Assembly (NCBI GenBank): GCA_017434555.1
Contig: JAFRFB010000007.1
Coordinates: 26,570 to 90,569, forward strand
Source: Methanobrevibacter sp.
GTDB taxonomy: Archaea; Methanobacteriota; Methanobacteria; Methanobacteriales; Methanobacteriaceae
Direction: 5' to 3'
DNA length: 64,000 nt
Shown in pieces: positions 1 to 8,987 of this stretch (the first letter of the stretch is position 1; each line of letters starts with the position of its first letter). Under the pieces are notes generated by a model that saw only the letters and a program-made list of their open reading frames with translations, ran no database searches and was not told the DNA's origin. The translations under genes were made by a program, and so were the position numbers.

Positions 1-623
1 ATTTAACTTATTATAGGCAAGGTTTTATTGTAAATACGACCGTTAACGGATATAATGCTACAGATGGAAAACCAGTTACATTGACAGGAAACATTAAATG
101 GCTAGATGATGATAGAGGAAGTAATGTAAAAGCTCTTGTTAACTCAAACGGCAGCGATTATATTGTAGGTCTTTATAACCATGTTCCTAATGCAGACGTT
201 TATATCAACAGTATGACTCTTGAAATGAATGGAGACAAATATTCCAATTTAACAGAAATTAAAGTTAATCCGAAAAATATTACCTCAGTCAACGATTTGG
301 TTTCAGGAATATCAAATGATACAGACTACGAGATTACAACAACGATTACTCTCGATTCCATGGATGGTACAAAGATGCAGGAAATTACCAATGCATTATT
401 TAAAAATGATGGAAGGATATCATTTAAAGGGTCAAATACCGGCATGGCTGACCAAATAAGTATTGTTAGGGCCACAAGTACTGAAATATCACAAGTAAAC
501 TCAATTCTAGATAACTTTAATGGAATTACAAATGAAATAAATATAAGAATTTATAACTGCAGCGATAATGACATCAACACCATTAAAAATAATTATGATG
601 TTGTAAATATCCAAAAATTCTAA
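1..623 (+). CDS. C-terminal part of a surface/secreted protein (5' end outside window)
   Basis: The reading frame is open from base 3, so this is the 3' end of a longer gene cut by the window edge. The visible 207 residues are Asn/Thr/Ser-rich and beta-rich, with several N-x-T/S sequons. No membrane segment is seen near the C-terminus, so any anchor must lie upstream. The composition resembles Methanobrevibacter adhesin-like proteins, but I recognise no named domain. It ends 12 bases before the next gene, a polysaccharide polymerase-like membrane protein, which suggests a cell-surface locus. Function is unknown. Confidence 0.6.
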   Translation, partial: LTYYRQGFIVNTTVNGYNATDGKPVTLTGNIKWLDDDRGSNVKALVNSNGSDYIVGLYNHVPNADVYINSMTLEMNGDKYSNLTEIKVNPKNITSVNDLVSGISNDTDYEITTTITLDSMDGTKMQEITNALFKNDGRISFKGSNTGMADQISIVRATSTEISQVNSILDNFNGITNEINIRIYNCSDNDINTIKNNYDVVNIQKF

Positions 624-635
624 GTTGTGTGATTT

Positions 636-1916
636 ATGAGCTTCATTTATTCAAAATTAACAACATTTATAAATTTAATAAATGATGAATTTCATAAATC
701 TTTTTTATTCACAACAATATTTTCAATTTTAGCTTTTATTGAAAATCAATGGGTTAATAGCTTTTTTAAAGGGCTCTATCCAAGCGAAAATTTTTTAGGC
801 TTTTTGAAAAAGAACAATATTTTAAAAAATCATATTTTTAATCCGTTAATTGTTCTGATTGTTTTTGCAGCATTTTTAGCATTATCGTTAAGTCCTATTT
901 CATATAGTCTGACTGTAACACTAATTATTGCATTTTTATTCTTTTTTATTGGTGCTGCCGTATTGCCCAGATTTTTTTTAAATGATATGAAAAGTGTTTT
1001 AACCTTTAAAAGAAAAGATATTTACTCTATTGGATTTTGCCTGATTTTAGTAAGTATAGTATTTTTCTTCATAAGCATTGCATCTGTTGGCGGAATTCCT
1101 ATTTTAAAACCTTCAATAAGATATTTATTAAAACCTGCTTTTACTATGCCCGTATTTTTGATAATACCTGGAACATGCATTTTGGCAAGTGTATATTTAA
1201 AGGATTTTCAGGACAAAATAATAACCCGTTCACAGGTCAGATTCAGATTCCTCATACTGCTCATAATTGATGTTGGTCTTTTATTGACTTTAGGTTACAG
1301 GACACCACTACTTGCAGCATTACTCATGCTAATTATCATAGCATACTACGGAAATATTATTGCAGTGTGGGAAGTTGTTCTTGGAGGACTGATTGGTGTA
1401 GGTGCAATAATAGGAATCGGATACTTTAGATCAATACATGAGTTGACAGTAAGTAAGGCGATAGATCCTTTCTACACCCTGAAAAGCAGAGCAGACTTTA
1501 CCCTACATGTACTGAATTTGCTTGATGTTATCGGAGGAAATTTTGGTACAACACATGGCCAGATGCTTGCAAGCTCAATACCTGGAAGCGAACTTGGACC
1601 TAGAATGATGGTGGGTAAGCTAATTGCATGGAGAACAGAAGTTACAGTAACACCTACATTAATAGGCCAGATGGTGGCAGATTTTGGAAAAGTTGGTGTT
1701 GCAGTTGAGATGTGTCTTTTAGGCTTTATTTTAGGAATTGGATTTAAAATAATGCAGAAAACAAAAGATTATTTCTATATCGGACTTTACAGTTTGATAT
1801 TAACATACGCCATTTTAGGTGTTGAAACCGGAATTCTTGATATTCAGGTTTTATTCTATTTTGCAGTAGCTATTTTTATTTACTTTACAATAATTTTGAA
1901 ATCTGTTTTTAATTAG
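636..1916 (+). CDS. Oligosaccharide repeat-unit polymerase-like integral membrane protein
   Basis: The 426-residue protein is almost entirely hydrophobic, with about 10-12 predicted transmembrane segments. A larger polar stretch, residues about 265-330, contains an SRADF-type motif and conserved-looking Arg residues. This layout is typical of Wzy/O-antigen-ligase-like polymerases, including the archaeal oligosaccharide repeat-unit polymerase family, which join lipid-linked glycan repeat units at the outer membrane face. The ATG follows a GTGAT ribosome site 12 bases after the previous gene, so the two are probably co-transcribed. Family assignment rests on topology and the polar loop, not on a search. 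Confidence 0.6.
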   Translation: MSFIYSKLTTFINLINDEFHKSFLFTTIFSILAFIENQWVNSFFKGLYPSENFLGFLKKNNILKNHIFNPLIVLIVFAAFLALSLSPISYSLTVTLIIAFLFFFIGAAVLPRFFLNDMKSVLTFKRKDIYSIGFCLILVSIVFFFISIASVGGIPILKPSIRYLLKPAFTMPVFLIIPGTCILASVYLKDFQDKIITRSQVRFRFLILLIIDVGLLLTLGYRTPLLAALLMLIIIAYYGNIIAVWEVVLGGLIGVGAIIGIGYFRSIHELTVSKAIDPFYTLKSRADFTLHVLNLLDVIGGNFGTTHGQMLASSIPGSELGPRMMVGKLIAWRTEVTVTPTLIGQMVADFGKVGVAVEMCLLGFILGIGFKIMQKTKDYFYIGLYSLILTYAILGVETGILDIQVLFYFAVAIFIYFTIILKSVFN

Positions 1917-2154
1917 TATTACTAATTTTAAATTTTTTATGTTATTAGTATTACATTTGTATTACTAAACCTTAAAAAAATAGTTAAAAAGTATTACTTT
2001 AATAATCTTTATATAATAAAAATAGTATAATCTATTAATGTCAAGAAAAATTGAGATGTATTCATTAATCTTTTTGAAATATAGTCCCTTAAACTTGATA
2101 TTTTCTAAAAAAAGTATTACTTTTAAAAAGAAAAATTTTGAAAAAAAGTAATAC
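1916..2154. promoter_or_regulatory. Cluster of GTATTAC elements upstream of cbiM (candidate metal-regulator operators)
   Basis: Five direct copies of GTATTAC lie at 1916, 1948, 1959, 1991 and 2114, and an inverted GTAATAC lies at 2148, all within 240 bases before cbiM. A TATA-like box (TTTATATAATA) sits near 2008-2018. The last pair forms an inverted repeat with a 27-base spacer. NikR-type regulators of nickel and cobalt transporters bind paired half-sites of this general kind; assignment to NikR is inference. Confidence 0.5.
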
Positions 2155-2179
2155 TTAATTTAAATGGAGGAAAAAATAA

Positions 2180-2824
2180 ATGCATATACCTGACGGATTT
2201 ATCCCATTTTGGCAATGCGCAATATACTACGTTATTTTAATCGTAGCAGTGTACTTTGCAAGTAAATGGGCAAGAGAAAACCTTGATGAAAAACGCATTC
2301 CTCTTTTAGCAGTTCTTGCAGCAGGTATTTTTGCTATTATGTCAATGAATATGCCAATCCCATTTGGAACAAGTGGACATATGGTAGGTGGAGCATTGGT
2401 AGCGATTATATTCTGTGCACCTGAAGCAGCTGTTCTTGTATTTACCGTTGTATTAATCATTCAAGCATTAGTATTCGGAGATGGAGGAATTACTGCTCTT
2501 GGAGCAAACGTATTGAACATGGCAATAATCGGAGGATTTACCGGATTATACACATTCAAAGCTTTAAAAGGAAAAATTGGAATTTATGCATCAGCCGGTA
2601 TTGGTGCATGGTTAGCAACTGTAGTTGCAGCACTAGCTTGTGCAATTGAAATGGCAATTGCTGGAACATTCCCATTAACAGTAGGAATTGCTTCAATGGT
2701 AACATACCATATCTTTATTGGAATAATCGAAGCAGTATTAACTGTTATTGTTTTAATGGCTTTAGATAAATTTAGACCAGATCTTTTGATTTGGAATAAG
2801 AATAAAATAGAAGGAGGAGAATAA
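2180..2824 (+). CDS. cbiM: Cobalt ECF transporter substrate-binding membrane protein CbiM
   Basis: The protein starts MHIPDGF, the CbiM signature: the N-terminal Met-His supplies metal ligands and places cobalt in the S component. It has 214 residues and 6-7 transmembrane segments, the usual length. A GGAGG ribosome site precedes the ATG. It is followed within 2 bases by a CbiN-like gene and then by cbiQ and cbiO, giving a complete energy-coupling-factor transporter for Co2+, needed here for corrinoid-dependent methanogenesis. The GTATTAC cluster upstream suggests metal-responsive control. A nickel-specific NikM variant is possible, because the two cannot be separated safely by eye. Confidence 0.88.
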   Translation: MHIPDGFIPFWQCAIYYVILIVAVYFASKWARENLDEKRIPLLAVLAAGIFAIMSMNMPIPFGTSGHMVGGALVAIIFCAPEAAVLVFTVVLIIQALVFGDGGITALGANVLNMAIIGGFTGLYTFKALKGKIGIYASAGIGAWLATVVAALACAIEMAIAGTFPLTVGIASMVTYHIFIGIIEAVLTVIVLMALDKFRPDLLIWNKNKIEGGE

Positions 2825-2825
2825 A

Positions 2826-3113
2826 ATGGATAAACGTGACAAAACATTAATAATCATTGCGATTGTGATTTGCGTTGTAATCAGTTGTCTTTCTCCTTTT
2901 ATTGCATCAGGAGACCCTGACGGATTAGAAAAATCTGCAGAAGATGCGGGCGTTAGTGAAGATAAAGCAATAGTAGTTATCCAACCGCCTTTCCCTGACT
3001 ACACCTTTGAACCTCTTGAATCCCTTGGTGAAGTAAGTGTTCTCATTATAGGTGCTATACTGACACTTCTATGTGGATGGGGAATTGCAGAAATTGTAAA
3101 AAGAAGAAGTTAA
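2826..3113 (+). CDS. cbiN: CbiN/PDGLE-domain cobalt transporter accessory protein
   Basis: The 95-residue protein has an N-terminal transmembrane segment (residues 8-28), a PDGLE sequence at residues about 33-37, and a second transmembrane segment (residues about 70-88). This is the standard CbiN architecture: two helices with an extracytoplasmic PDGLE loop that helps CbiM load cobalt. The gene starts 1 base after cbiM, with a ribosome site inside the cbiM 3' end, so the two are translationally linked. Confidence 0.85.
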   Translation: MDKRDKTLIIIAIVICVVISCLSPFIASGDPDGLEKSAEDAGVSEDKAIVVIQPPFPDYTFEPLESLGEVSVLIIGAILTLLCGWGIAEIVKRRS

Positions 3114-3191
3114 ATATTAACTTCTATCTTTTTATACTATTTTTTACATAATTATTAATACTTGAATAATAAAAATTCTTAGAGACATATT

Positions 3192-4022
3192 ATGGCTGAT
3201 ATTACAAAAGCTCTTAATTTAGATGAATTGGCTTCAAAAGATAGTCCCATACATAATTTAGATGGAAGAATAAAACTAATATCTGCAATTTTAATAATTG
3301 TTATTGCTGCTTTTTCAAATAACATTTTTATACCGATTGTTTTGGAAATCTTTTTGCTGATTGAAATTAAAATAGCTAAACTATCATATATTGACTCATT
3401 TAAAAGACTAGCATTACTACTTCCATTTGGAGGAGCAATAATTATTTTTCAACCTTTCATACATCCGGGAAATATTTTATGGTCGTACTCATGGATTACA
3501 ATAACAGATACTGGATTAAACTGGGCGATATTATTAGTTACCAGAATGATTGTTTCATTAACTTCAATTGTAATTTTATCCTCTACAAGTCCGATGCAGC
3601 AGATTGTTGCTTCATTTAGAAGATTGAAAATGCCGAAAGATTTAGCAATGATTTTAAGTATTATGGTTAGATTCTTATTTGTATTTATTGATGAACTGGC
3701 AGCTATTAGAAAATCCCAAAAATCAAGAAACTTCCATATACACTCCAAACTAACCCCATATAAATGGAGAGTAAGACAAGTTGGTTATTCTATAGCCATG
3801 ATGTTTGTTAAATCATATGAACAAGGTGAAAGAGTTTATAAAAGTATGATTAGCCGGGGATTTTCAGACAAGTCAGATCTGTTTAATGAAAAGACATCCC
3901 TTGAAAAGTCTGACTACATATACATTTTTACAATAATACTGTTGATTATCATTGCAGAGATTATTTTAATTAAATATTCAGGTCATTTAGGATACTTTGG
4001 AGAGAACTTATCTATAAATTAA
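3192..4022 (+). CDS. cbiQ: ECF transporter transmembrane component CbiQ
   Basis: A 276-residue membrane protein with about five to six helices. A cytoplasmic charged region around residues 150-215 includes RKSQKSRNF and SMISRGF, matching the two Ala-Arg-Gly-type coupling helices of ECF T components that dock on the ATPase. It lies between cbiN and cbiO in the same direction. Its role is to couple ATP hydrolysis by CbiO to metal movement through CbiM. The 78-base gap to cbiN is AT-rich and could hold a weak promoter. Confidence 0.87.
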   Translation: MADITKALNLDELASKDSPIHNLDGRIKLISAILIIVIAAFSNNIFIPIVLEIFLLIEIKIAKLSYIDSFKRLALLLPFGGAIIIFQPFIHPGNILWSYSWITITDTGLNWAILLVTRMIVSLTSIVILSSTSPMQQIVASFRRLKMPKDLAMILSIMVRFLFVFIDELAAIRKSQKSRNFHIHSKLTPYKWRVRQVGYSIAMMFVKSYEQGERVYKSMISRGFSDKSDLFNEKTSLEKSDYIYIFTIILLIIIAEIILIKYSGHLGYFGENLSIN

Positions 4023-4037
4023 TGAGGCGGAATTGAA

Positions 4038-4877
4038 ATGAATGAAGTACATTTATCAATAAAAAACTTAAGCTACACATACCCTGACGGAACTCGTGCA
4101 CTGAAAAATATTAATATGGAAATTTTAAAAGGCCAAAAGGTTGCAATAATGGGGCCGAATGGTGCTGGAAAATCAACATTGTTTTCTCATTTCAACGGAT
4201 TAACGGAACCAACCTCAGGACATCTTGAAATAGATGGAAAAAAGATGGAATATGATAAAAATACCCTTTTAGAAGTTAGACAAAAAGTTGGAATAGTATT
4301 TCAAGACCCGAATGACCAGTTATTTGCACCAACAGTGAAAGAAGATGTTGCATTTGGTCCAATGAATTTAGGTTTAAGTTACGAAGAAGTGGAAAAACGT
4401 ATGAACGAAGCGTTAACCCTAGTCGGAATGGAAAAATTTAAAGATAAGACACCGCATCATTTAAGTGGAGGCCAGCAAAAAAGAGTGGCTATTGCCGGAA
4501 TAATAGCTATGAAACCTGAAATAATGATACTTGATGAACCGACAGCAGGTCTGGATCCGCAGGGAGTTGAAAAAGTATTGGATATTTTAAATAATTTAAA
4601 TAAAGAAGGAATGAGCATTGTAATATCCTCTCACGATATAGAAATGGTAAATGGATTTGCCGAAAAAATATTTGTTTTAAATGAAGGAGAAATCCTTGCA
4701 AGCGGAGATAAAGATGAAATATTTTCCGATAAAGAATTATTAAAAAAAGCACATCTAAAAGCACCGATAACAACTGAAATTTTATATCAACTAAAAGAAA
4801 AAGGCTTTGACGTTGATACAACAAAAATAAATGTAAATGAAGTTGTTGATGAAATAATTAAAATGAAAAAAAGTTAA
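4038..4877 (+). CDS. cbiO: Cobalt ECF transporter ATPase CbiO
   Basis: An ABC ATPase of 279 residues. Walker A GPNGAGKS is at residues 39-46, the Q-loop near FQDPNDQ (89-94), signature LSGGQ at 142-146, Walker B IMILDEP at 162-168 and the H-loop SSHD near 198. The C-terminal extension is typical of CbiO. The gene starts 15 bases after cbiQ and completes the cbiMNQO operon. Its last 4 bases overlap the end of a convergent zinc-ribbon gene. Confidence 0.92.
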   Translation: MNEVHLSIKNLSYTYPDGTRALKNINMEILKGQKVAIMGPNGAGKSTLFSHFNGLTEPTSGHLEIDGKKMEYDKNTLLEVRQKVGIVFQDPNDQLFAPTVKEDVAFGPMNLGLSYEEVEKRMNEALTLVGMEKFKDKTPHHLSGGQQKRVAIAGIIAMKPEIMILDEPTAGLDPQGVEKVLDILNNLNKEGMSIVISSHDIEMVNGFAEKIFVLNEGEILASGDKDEIFSDKELLKKAHLKAPITTEILYQLKEKGFDVDTTKINVNEVVDEIIKMKKS

Positions 4878-5074
4878 TTTGTTGATTTTCTATTTTTAAA
4901 TCTTTCCTTAAGTTTGACTATAAACTCAAATTCCTCTTCAAATTCGGGATGATTACCAAAACCACATTGCGGACAATGAACCTGATTACAGTTATCATGC
5001 TTTCCGCAACTTGAACATCCTCGGTTTTCCAATTGAGTTTCATCAAATTCGAAACCACACATTCTGCATTTCAT
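4874..5074 (-). CDS. Small four-CxxC zinc-ribbon protein beside feoA
   Basis: The 66-residue protein has CRMC, CSSC, a lone Cys in the CNQVHCPQC stretch and CPQC motifs, followed by a Glu-rich then Arg/Lys-rich tail; eight cysteines in all suggest two zinc or iron sites. The start at 5074 is chosen for the GGTG ribosome site 7 bases upstream; an ATG at 5086 would add four residues. It follows feoA in the same direction with a 48-base gap, so it may belong to the iron locus. No family name can be given; a metal-sensing or accessory role is inference. Confidence 0.6.
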   Translation of the reverse strand: MKCRMCGFEFDETQLENRGCSSCGKHDNCNQVHCPQCGFGNHPEFEEEFEFIVKLKERFKNRKSTN

Positions 5075-5122
5075 AGAGAACACCATTAAAAAAAGTTAAA
5101 AAAATAAATGAAAAGATTGAAG

Positions 5123-5350
5123 TTATTCCACTTCAATATTTTCAGCTTCTTCTTTACGAAGACAAACATCATATCCTTTAACACTCATTTCAATAGGATT
5201 ACCTAAAGTAGCTACTTTTTTAACAGTTATTTTAGCTCCTTTAACAAAACCCATACCTAATAAGTGTCTTCTTAAATCAATATCCCCCGTTTTATGATAT
5301 TTAACAAGAGTTACTGTTTCACCAGGTTTTGTGTCTTTTAAAGTTTTCAT
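5123..5350 (-). CDS. feoA: Ferrous iron transport protein FeoA
   Basis: A 75-residue SH3-like protein: TKPGETVTLVKY, then LRRHLLGMGFVKGAKI and VSVKGYDVCLRKEEAENIEV-type strands, the usual FeoA fold and length. FeoA is a small cytoplasmic partner of the FeoB iron channel. It lies downstream of feoB in the same direction. The ATG at 5350 is preferred over an upstream in-frame TTG at 5365. It has its own TATA-like box (about 5429-5443) and iron-box-like palindromes, so it is probably transcribed separately as well. Confidence 0.87.
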   Translation of the reverse strand: MKTLKDTKPGETVTLVKYHKTGDIDLRRHLLGMGFVKGAKITVKKVATLGNPIEMSVKGYDVCLRKEEAENIEVE

Positions 5351-5380
5351 TTTTATCACATTCAATAATTAAAATAAATT

Positions 5381-5443
5381 TTTAGGCATGCAAAATTTAT
5401 TTTTAGGTATACTTAACTTTATGAAAAGTATTATATAAATATT
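5381..5443 (-). promoter_or_regulatory. feoA: feoA promoter with DtxR/IdeR-like half-palindromes
   Basis: On the minus strand a TATA-like stretch covers 5429-5443. Downstream of it, TTTTAGGTATACTTAA (5401-5416 on the plus strand) is one mismatch from a TTAGG-N4-CCTAA palindrome, and a weaker TTTAGGCATGC copy lies at 5381-5391. A repressor there would cover the expected transcription start. Confidence 0.5.
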
Positions 5444-5509
5444 TAGTTTTGACTAAAAATTTAAAAAAAATGACAATTAGAAAAAAACTAATCATCATTA
5501 AAATTTTTC

Positions 5510-7528
5510 TTATCCATATCCCATTAATCCTCCAACTTGGAAAACTAAGAATGAAACAATATATGCAGTCACTAAAGTAATACCACACATAATTAATGGC
5601 CATTTATAACCATTTGTTTCCTGTTTGATTGCACCGATAGCTGCAAAACATGGAATGTATAATAATGTAAATACCATGAATGAGAATGAAGATAGCGGTG
5701 TGAATGTATCATGTATTAAGTTTGTAATTCCTTCTTCATCATCCTCTTCCATACCTGCTAATGTACCGAATGTTGCAACTACAACTTCTTTAGCAGCTAA
5801 ACCTGCAATAATAGCTACAGCAGCTTGCCATGTTCCAAATCCTAAAGGAGCGAAAATTGGAGCGATAAAACCACCAATCATACCTAAAACACTTTCTTGA
5901 GATCCATATTCAACACCCAATGGGAAGGTACTTAAAATCCATAAAACAATGGAACAGGCAAGAATAATAGTACCTGCTTTTCTTAAGAATCCTTTTACTT
6001 TTTCCCAAGTGTGTAATAATACACCTTTTACTGAAGGAACTTTATATGTTGGAAGTTCCATAACAAATGGAGCGGACATTCCTTTGAATAATGTTCTTTT
6101 AAGAATAGCTGCAACAATCAATGCAACAACAATTCCAATTACATACATTAAGGTTACAATAAGACTTTGATACTGTGTGAAAAATGCTGCAACGAAAATC
6201 GCATAAATTGGTGCTCTAGCAGTACATGACATGAACGGAACAAGCATCATAGCCAATAAACGGTCAGATTCATTTTCCATTGTTCTAGTTGCCATAATAG
6301 CCGGTACACCACAACCGAATCCTAAAATCATAGGAATAAATGCTTTACCATGAAGACCCACTAATTTATGCATAACAATATCCAAGGTAAATGCTGCTCT
6401 TGCAAGATAACCACAGTCCTCTAAAATACTTAAGAATAAAAACATCAGTATAATAATAGGCAGGAATGTGAGAACACCACCTACTCCACCTATGATACCG
6501 TCACAGATGAATGAAGCTAAATATTCATTAGCAATAAATCCTGCTACAAATTCAGCCAACATTCCAAATCCTTCATCAATCATATCCTGGAAAGGAGCAC
6601 CAATCGTATAAGTTAAATGAAACATTAAAAATATTACTCCTAAGAAAATAAAAGGAGCTAAAAGCCTATTTGTAACAATCTTATCAATTTTATCAGTAGT
6701 GGTTTCTTTTTCTACAGCAGGTCTTTGAACTGCTTCTTTCATTAATCCACTGATAAATGCGTATCTTGCATTTGCAATTACTTCTTCTGCACCTTCATCA
6801 AAAATATCAATGAGGTGTTTACTTACTTTATCAACTTCCATCATGATTTTTGAACTCATGCTGGATTGTTGTACTTTTTGAATAACAATACTGTCTTTTT
6901 CTAATAATTTTATTGCAGTCCATATGGATGGAACATCTAGTAAAGATTTATCCTGTTCTATGAGATTCTGGAGATCACTTAAGTGTTCCCTCAATTCATC
7001 ACCATAAGATAATTTCGCACTTGAATCAATAGGATTTGCAGAGGCTTTTTCAACAGTAGTCAATAATTCTTCAAAACCCTCTTTGGTTTTTGCATTTACT
7101 TCAACTACTGGAAAACCTAATAATTCACTCATTAATTTAATGTTAATGATATGATCTTTTTTCTTTGCAAAATCATTCATGTTAAGAGCCAATACAATAT
7201 TAGCCCCCAATTCCATCATTTGAACTGTTAAGTACAAATTACGTTCTAGATTAGCTGCATCTACAACATTAATAATTACATCAGAATCATCATCCACAAT
7301 GAAATCCCTTGATACGATTTCTTCCATAGAATGAGCGCTTAATGCATAATTACCTGGCAAATCAACAACGTCATATTCATAATCGCCATGTTTAAAACTA
7401 CCTTCTGCCCTTTCAACAGTTTTTCCAGGCCAGTTTCCAACATGTTGACGCATACCAGTTAATTGATTGAATACTGTAGTTTTACCCACATTTGGGTTAC
7501 CAGCCAATCCTACAATTAATTCTTTCAT
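5510..7528 (-). CDS. feoB: Ferrous iron transporter FeoB
   Basis: A 672-residue two-part protein. The N-terminal G domain has G1 GNPNVGKTT (residues 10-18), G3 DLPGNY (56-61) and G4 NMND (116-119). Gate-like membrane domains follow from residue about 290, with the Cys-containing [14 protein letters not shown] segment and a later Gly/Ala-rich [13 protein letters not shown] segment. It is the GTP-dependent Fe(II) uptake channel. It reads away from a 690-base region with several TTAGG-CCTAA operators, with feoA downstream. Length and order are normal; nothing appears broken. Confidence 0.95.
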   Translation of the reverse strand: MKELIVGLAGNPNVGKTTVFNQLTGMRQHVGNWPGKTVERAEGSFKHGDYEYDVVDLPGNYALSAHSMEEIVSRDFIVDDDSDVIINVVDAANLERNLYLTVQMMELGANIVLALNMNDFAKKKDHIINIKLMSELLGFPVVEVNAKTKEGFEELLTTVEKASANPIDSSAKLSYGDELREHLSDLQNLIEQDKSLLDVPSIWTAIKLLEKDSIVIQKVQQSSMSSKIMMEVDKVSKHLIDIFDEGAEEVIANARYAFISGLMKEAVQRPAVEKETTTDKIDKIVTNRLLAPFIFLGVIFLMFHLTYTIGAPFQDMIDEGFGMLAEFVAGFIANEYLASFICDGIIGGVGGVLTFLPIIILMFLFLSILEDCGYLARAAFTLDIVMHKLVGLHGKAFIPMILGFGCGVPAIMATRTMENESDRLLAMMLVPFMSCTARAPIYAIFVAAFFTQYQSLIVTLMYVIGIVVALIVAAILKRTLFKGMSAPFVMELPTYKVPSVKGVLLHTWEKVKGFLRKAGTIILACSIVLWILSTFPLGVEYGSQESVLGMIGGFIAPIFAPLGFGTWQAAVAIIAGLAAKEVVVATFGTLAGMEEDDEEGITNLIHDTFTPLSSFSFMVFTLLYIPCFAAIGAIKQETNGYKWPLIMCGITLVTAYIVSFLVFQVGGLMGYG

Positions 7529-7563
7529 TAACCATTCTCCCTTAATTTATATTGAAAAAAAGA

Positions 7564-7588
7564 TTATTAAGAAATTAAATCTTAATAA
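7564..7588. promoter_or_regulatory. Hairpin in the feoB leader
   Basis: TTATTAAGA (7564-7572) and TCTTAATAA (7580-7588) form a perfect 9-bp stem with a 7-base loop, 36 bases before the feoB start. It lies in the transcribed leader and could affect translation or mRNA stability. Its role is unknown. Confidence 0.4.
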
Positions 7589-7651
7589 CCCCCCTTTCTT
7601 ATAAAAAAATCATTTTAGTTTAAGTTTCAACTAACTTTTAAAATCCGAAAA

Positions 7652-7814
7652 TTAGGCTAACCTAAACATAGATAAAATTTTAATTTTTATTGTATTTAAA
7701 TGTTTAGGCATACCAAATTATTATAAATTTTAGGTGCACCTAAAAAAATGAGAAGATTTATATACTATGAGAAACTACATTACAAATAGTGATAAAAAAT
7801 TAGGTAAGCCTAAT
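7652..7814. promoter_or_regulatory. Array of DtxR/IdeR-like iron operators between feoB and a small divergent gene
   Basis: Four palindromes share TTAGG...CCTAA arms. They are TTAGGCTAACCTAA (7652-7665), TTTAGGCATACCAAA (7703-7717), the perfect 18-mer TTTTAGGTGCACCTAAAA (7728-7745) and ATTAGGTAAGCCTAAT (7799-7814). The DtxR/IdeR consensus is TTAGGTTAGCCTAACCTAA, so iron-dependent repression of feoB is likely. A rightward TATA-like box at 7757-7766 lies between the last two palindromes, so a divergent transcript may share the control. Confidence 0.65.
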
Positions 7815-7872
7815 ATCTAATTTGATATTACTAATGTGTTATTGGTTAAAACCATATACTACACTCCGATTG

Positions 7873-7962
7873 TTATTAAATTAGTTTATCTCTCTTTTCT
7901 AATTTAATAAAAAGCATATAACTACTCTCAAGAAATTAAATATGATCATCATATTTAATTTC
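7873..7962. repeat. Two long inverted repeats upstream of a 34-residue gene
   Basis: TTATTAAATTAG (7873-7884) pairs perfectly with CTAATTTAATAA (7899-7910). A second, 31-base near-perfect palindrome spans 7932-7962: two 15-base arms around one C. Both could form stable RNA hairpins or be operators for the gene at 8002. No T-run follows either, so a simple terminator is less likely. Confidence 0.5.
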
Positions 7963-8001
7963 ACCTATTTATAGTGATTTAAATATGAACAGATGATAAA
8001 A

Positions 8002-8106
8002 ATGGCAAACAGAAAAAAATGCTGTGAAGCAGATAAGGAAACAAATACTGTAAAAAGAATTTTTAAAAAAATTTGGACATTTTTCTTTGGATGCAACTGT
8101 CACTGA
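8002..8106 (+). CDS. 34-residue cysteine-rich basic micro-protein in the iron locus
   Basis: An open frame of 34 codons starting MANRKKCCEAD and ending FFGCNCH. It has four cysteines (a CC pair and CNC), a Lys/Arg-rich middle and one short hydrophobic patch. A weak GATGA ribosome site lies 5 bases upstream. The upstream region carries iron-operator-like palindromes and long inverted repeats. It resembles the small cysteine-rich FeoB-associated proteins found by feo genes in other prokaryotes in size and context only. It has no assigned family. Confidence 0.45.
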   Translation: MANRKKCCEADKETNTVKRIFKKIWTFFFGCNCH

Positions 8107-8223
8107 TATTCTCAATTATTCATCCAATTTTCTAATTTTAAATTAACTGCTTATTTTACTACATTAATTTATATAATAATAAAATAAAATACATTATTAA
8201 TTAAAGATATGTAGGTAGCTAGT

Positions 8224-8943
8224 ATGAATAGGCGAAAAAAAATAATTATTGCAATAATAATTGTTATCCTCATAGGATTGATTACGATTATTGCAGGTGT
8301 TCTTTTTATTAATACTGGAGGAGATTTAGCTTCAGGAAATGGAAATATTTTAGTTTGTGCAATAGATGAAAGTGAACCAAGGCCTGGAATGGGCGCCTGT
8401 GATATGGCATTCATTGTAAGACTGCAAAATGGAGAGATAAAAAATTATACTGCAATTTATCCTCATGGAATGACACACCCGAATGCATCTGAACCGGCAG
8501 AAGCCCAAGCTCAAGGAGCAGGATCAAAATTATTGCTCCACGATTCATTCTGGAGTAGTGATAATGAAAAATCAATGCAACTTGCAAAAGAAATCGTTGA
8601 ATATCAAACCAATGTTCCAATTGATGCTGTTGTTGCAATAAACAGTAAAGGACTGGATGGAATACTAGATGCCGCATCCCCATTAAACATTAATGGAACT
8701 AAAGTAAATGCGAGCGGTATTGACATCATTCGTGAAGAACAAGCAAGCGGCGGAGAATCAAGAGGAGATGCTGTGCTGGATATTGTACGTGCAGCTGCAG
8801 AATCAGCCACCAACCCTGATAAAAAAACAGCAATGATTAATGTCGCATTGGATCAATACTCCAAAGGAAACATTGTGATGACTCCACAAGGTTCTTTTGT
8901 TGGACTGCTTGCAACAAAAGGTATTGAAAATATACTTCATTGA
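8224..8943 (+). CDS. DUF4012-like membrane-anchored extracellular protein
   Basis: The 239-residue protein has an N-terminal signal anchor (residues 7-29 after a basic start) and an exported domain containing GACDMAFIV and TAINSKGLDGILDA-like segments. This resembles the DUF4012 family often seen in Methanobrevibacter, distantly like LytR/CpsA-type proteins. The biochemical role is not established; attachment of polymers to the cell surface is inference from the LytR-like resemblance. It stands alone, facing a convergent secretion gene, with a hairpin between them. Confidence 0.65.
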   Translation: MNRRKKIIIAIIIVILIGLITIIAGVLFINTGGDLASGNGNILVCAIDESEPRPGMGACDMAFIVRLQNGEIKNYTAIYPHGMTHPNASEPAEAQAQGAGSKLLLHDSFWSSDNEKSMQLAKEIVEYQTNVPIDAVVAINSKGLDGILDAASPLNINGTKVNASGIDIIREEQASGGESRGDAVLDIVRAAAESATNPDKKTAMINVALDQYSKGNIVMTPQGSFVGLLATKGIENILH

Positions 8944-8950
8944 AAAAAAT

Positions 8951-8987
8951 CCTAATTTAATAGATTTTTAATCTATTAAATATTAGG
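8951..8987. terminator. Hairpin between convergent genes
   Basis: CCTAATTTAATAGATT and AATCTATTAAATATTAGG form a long AT-rich stem across the gap between two converging genes, with A-runs on the left and T-rich sequence on the right. It probably ends transcription in both directions. Confidence 0.5.
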
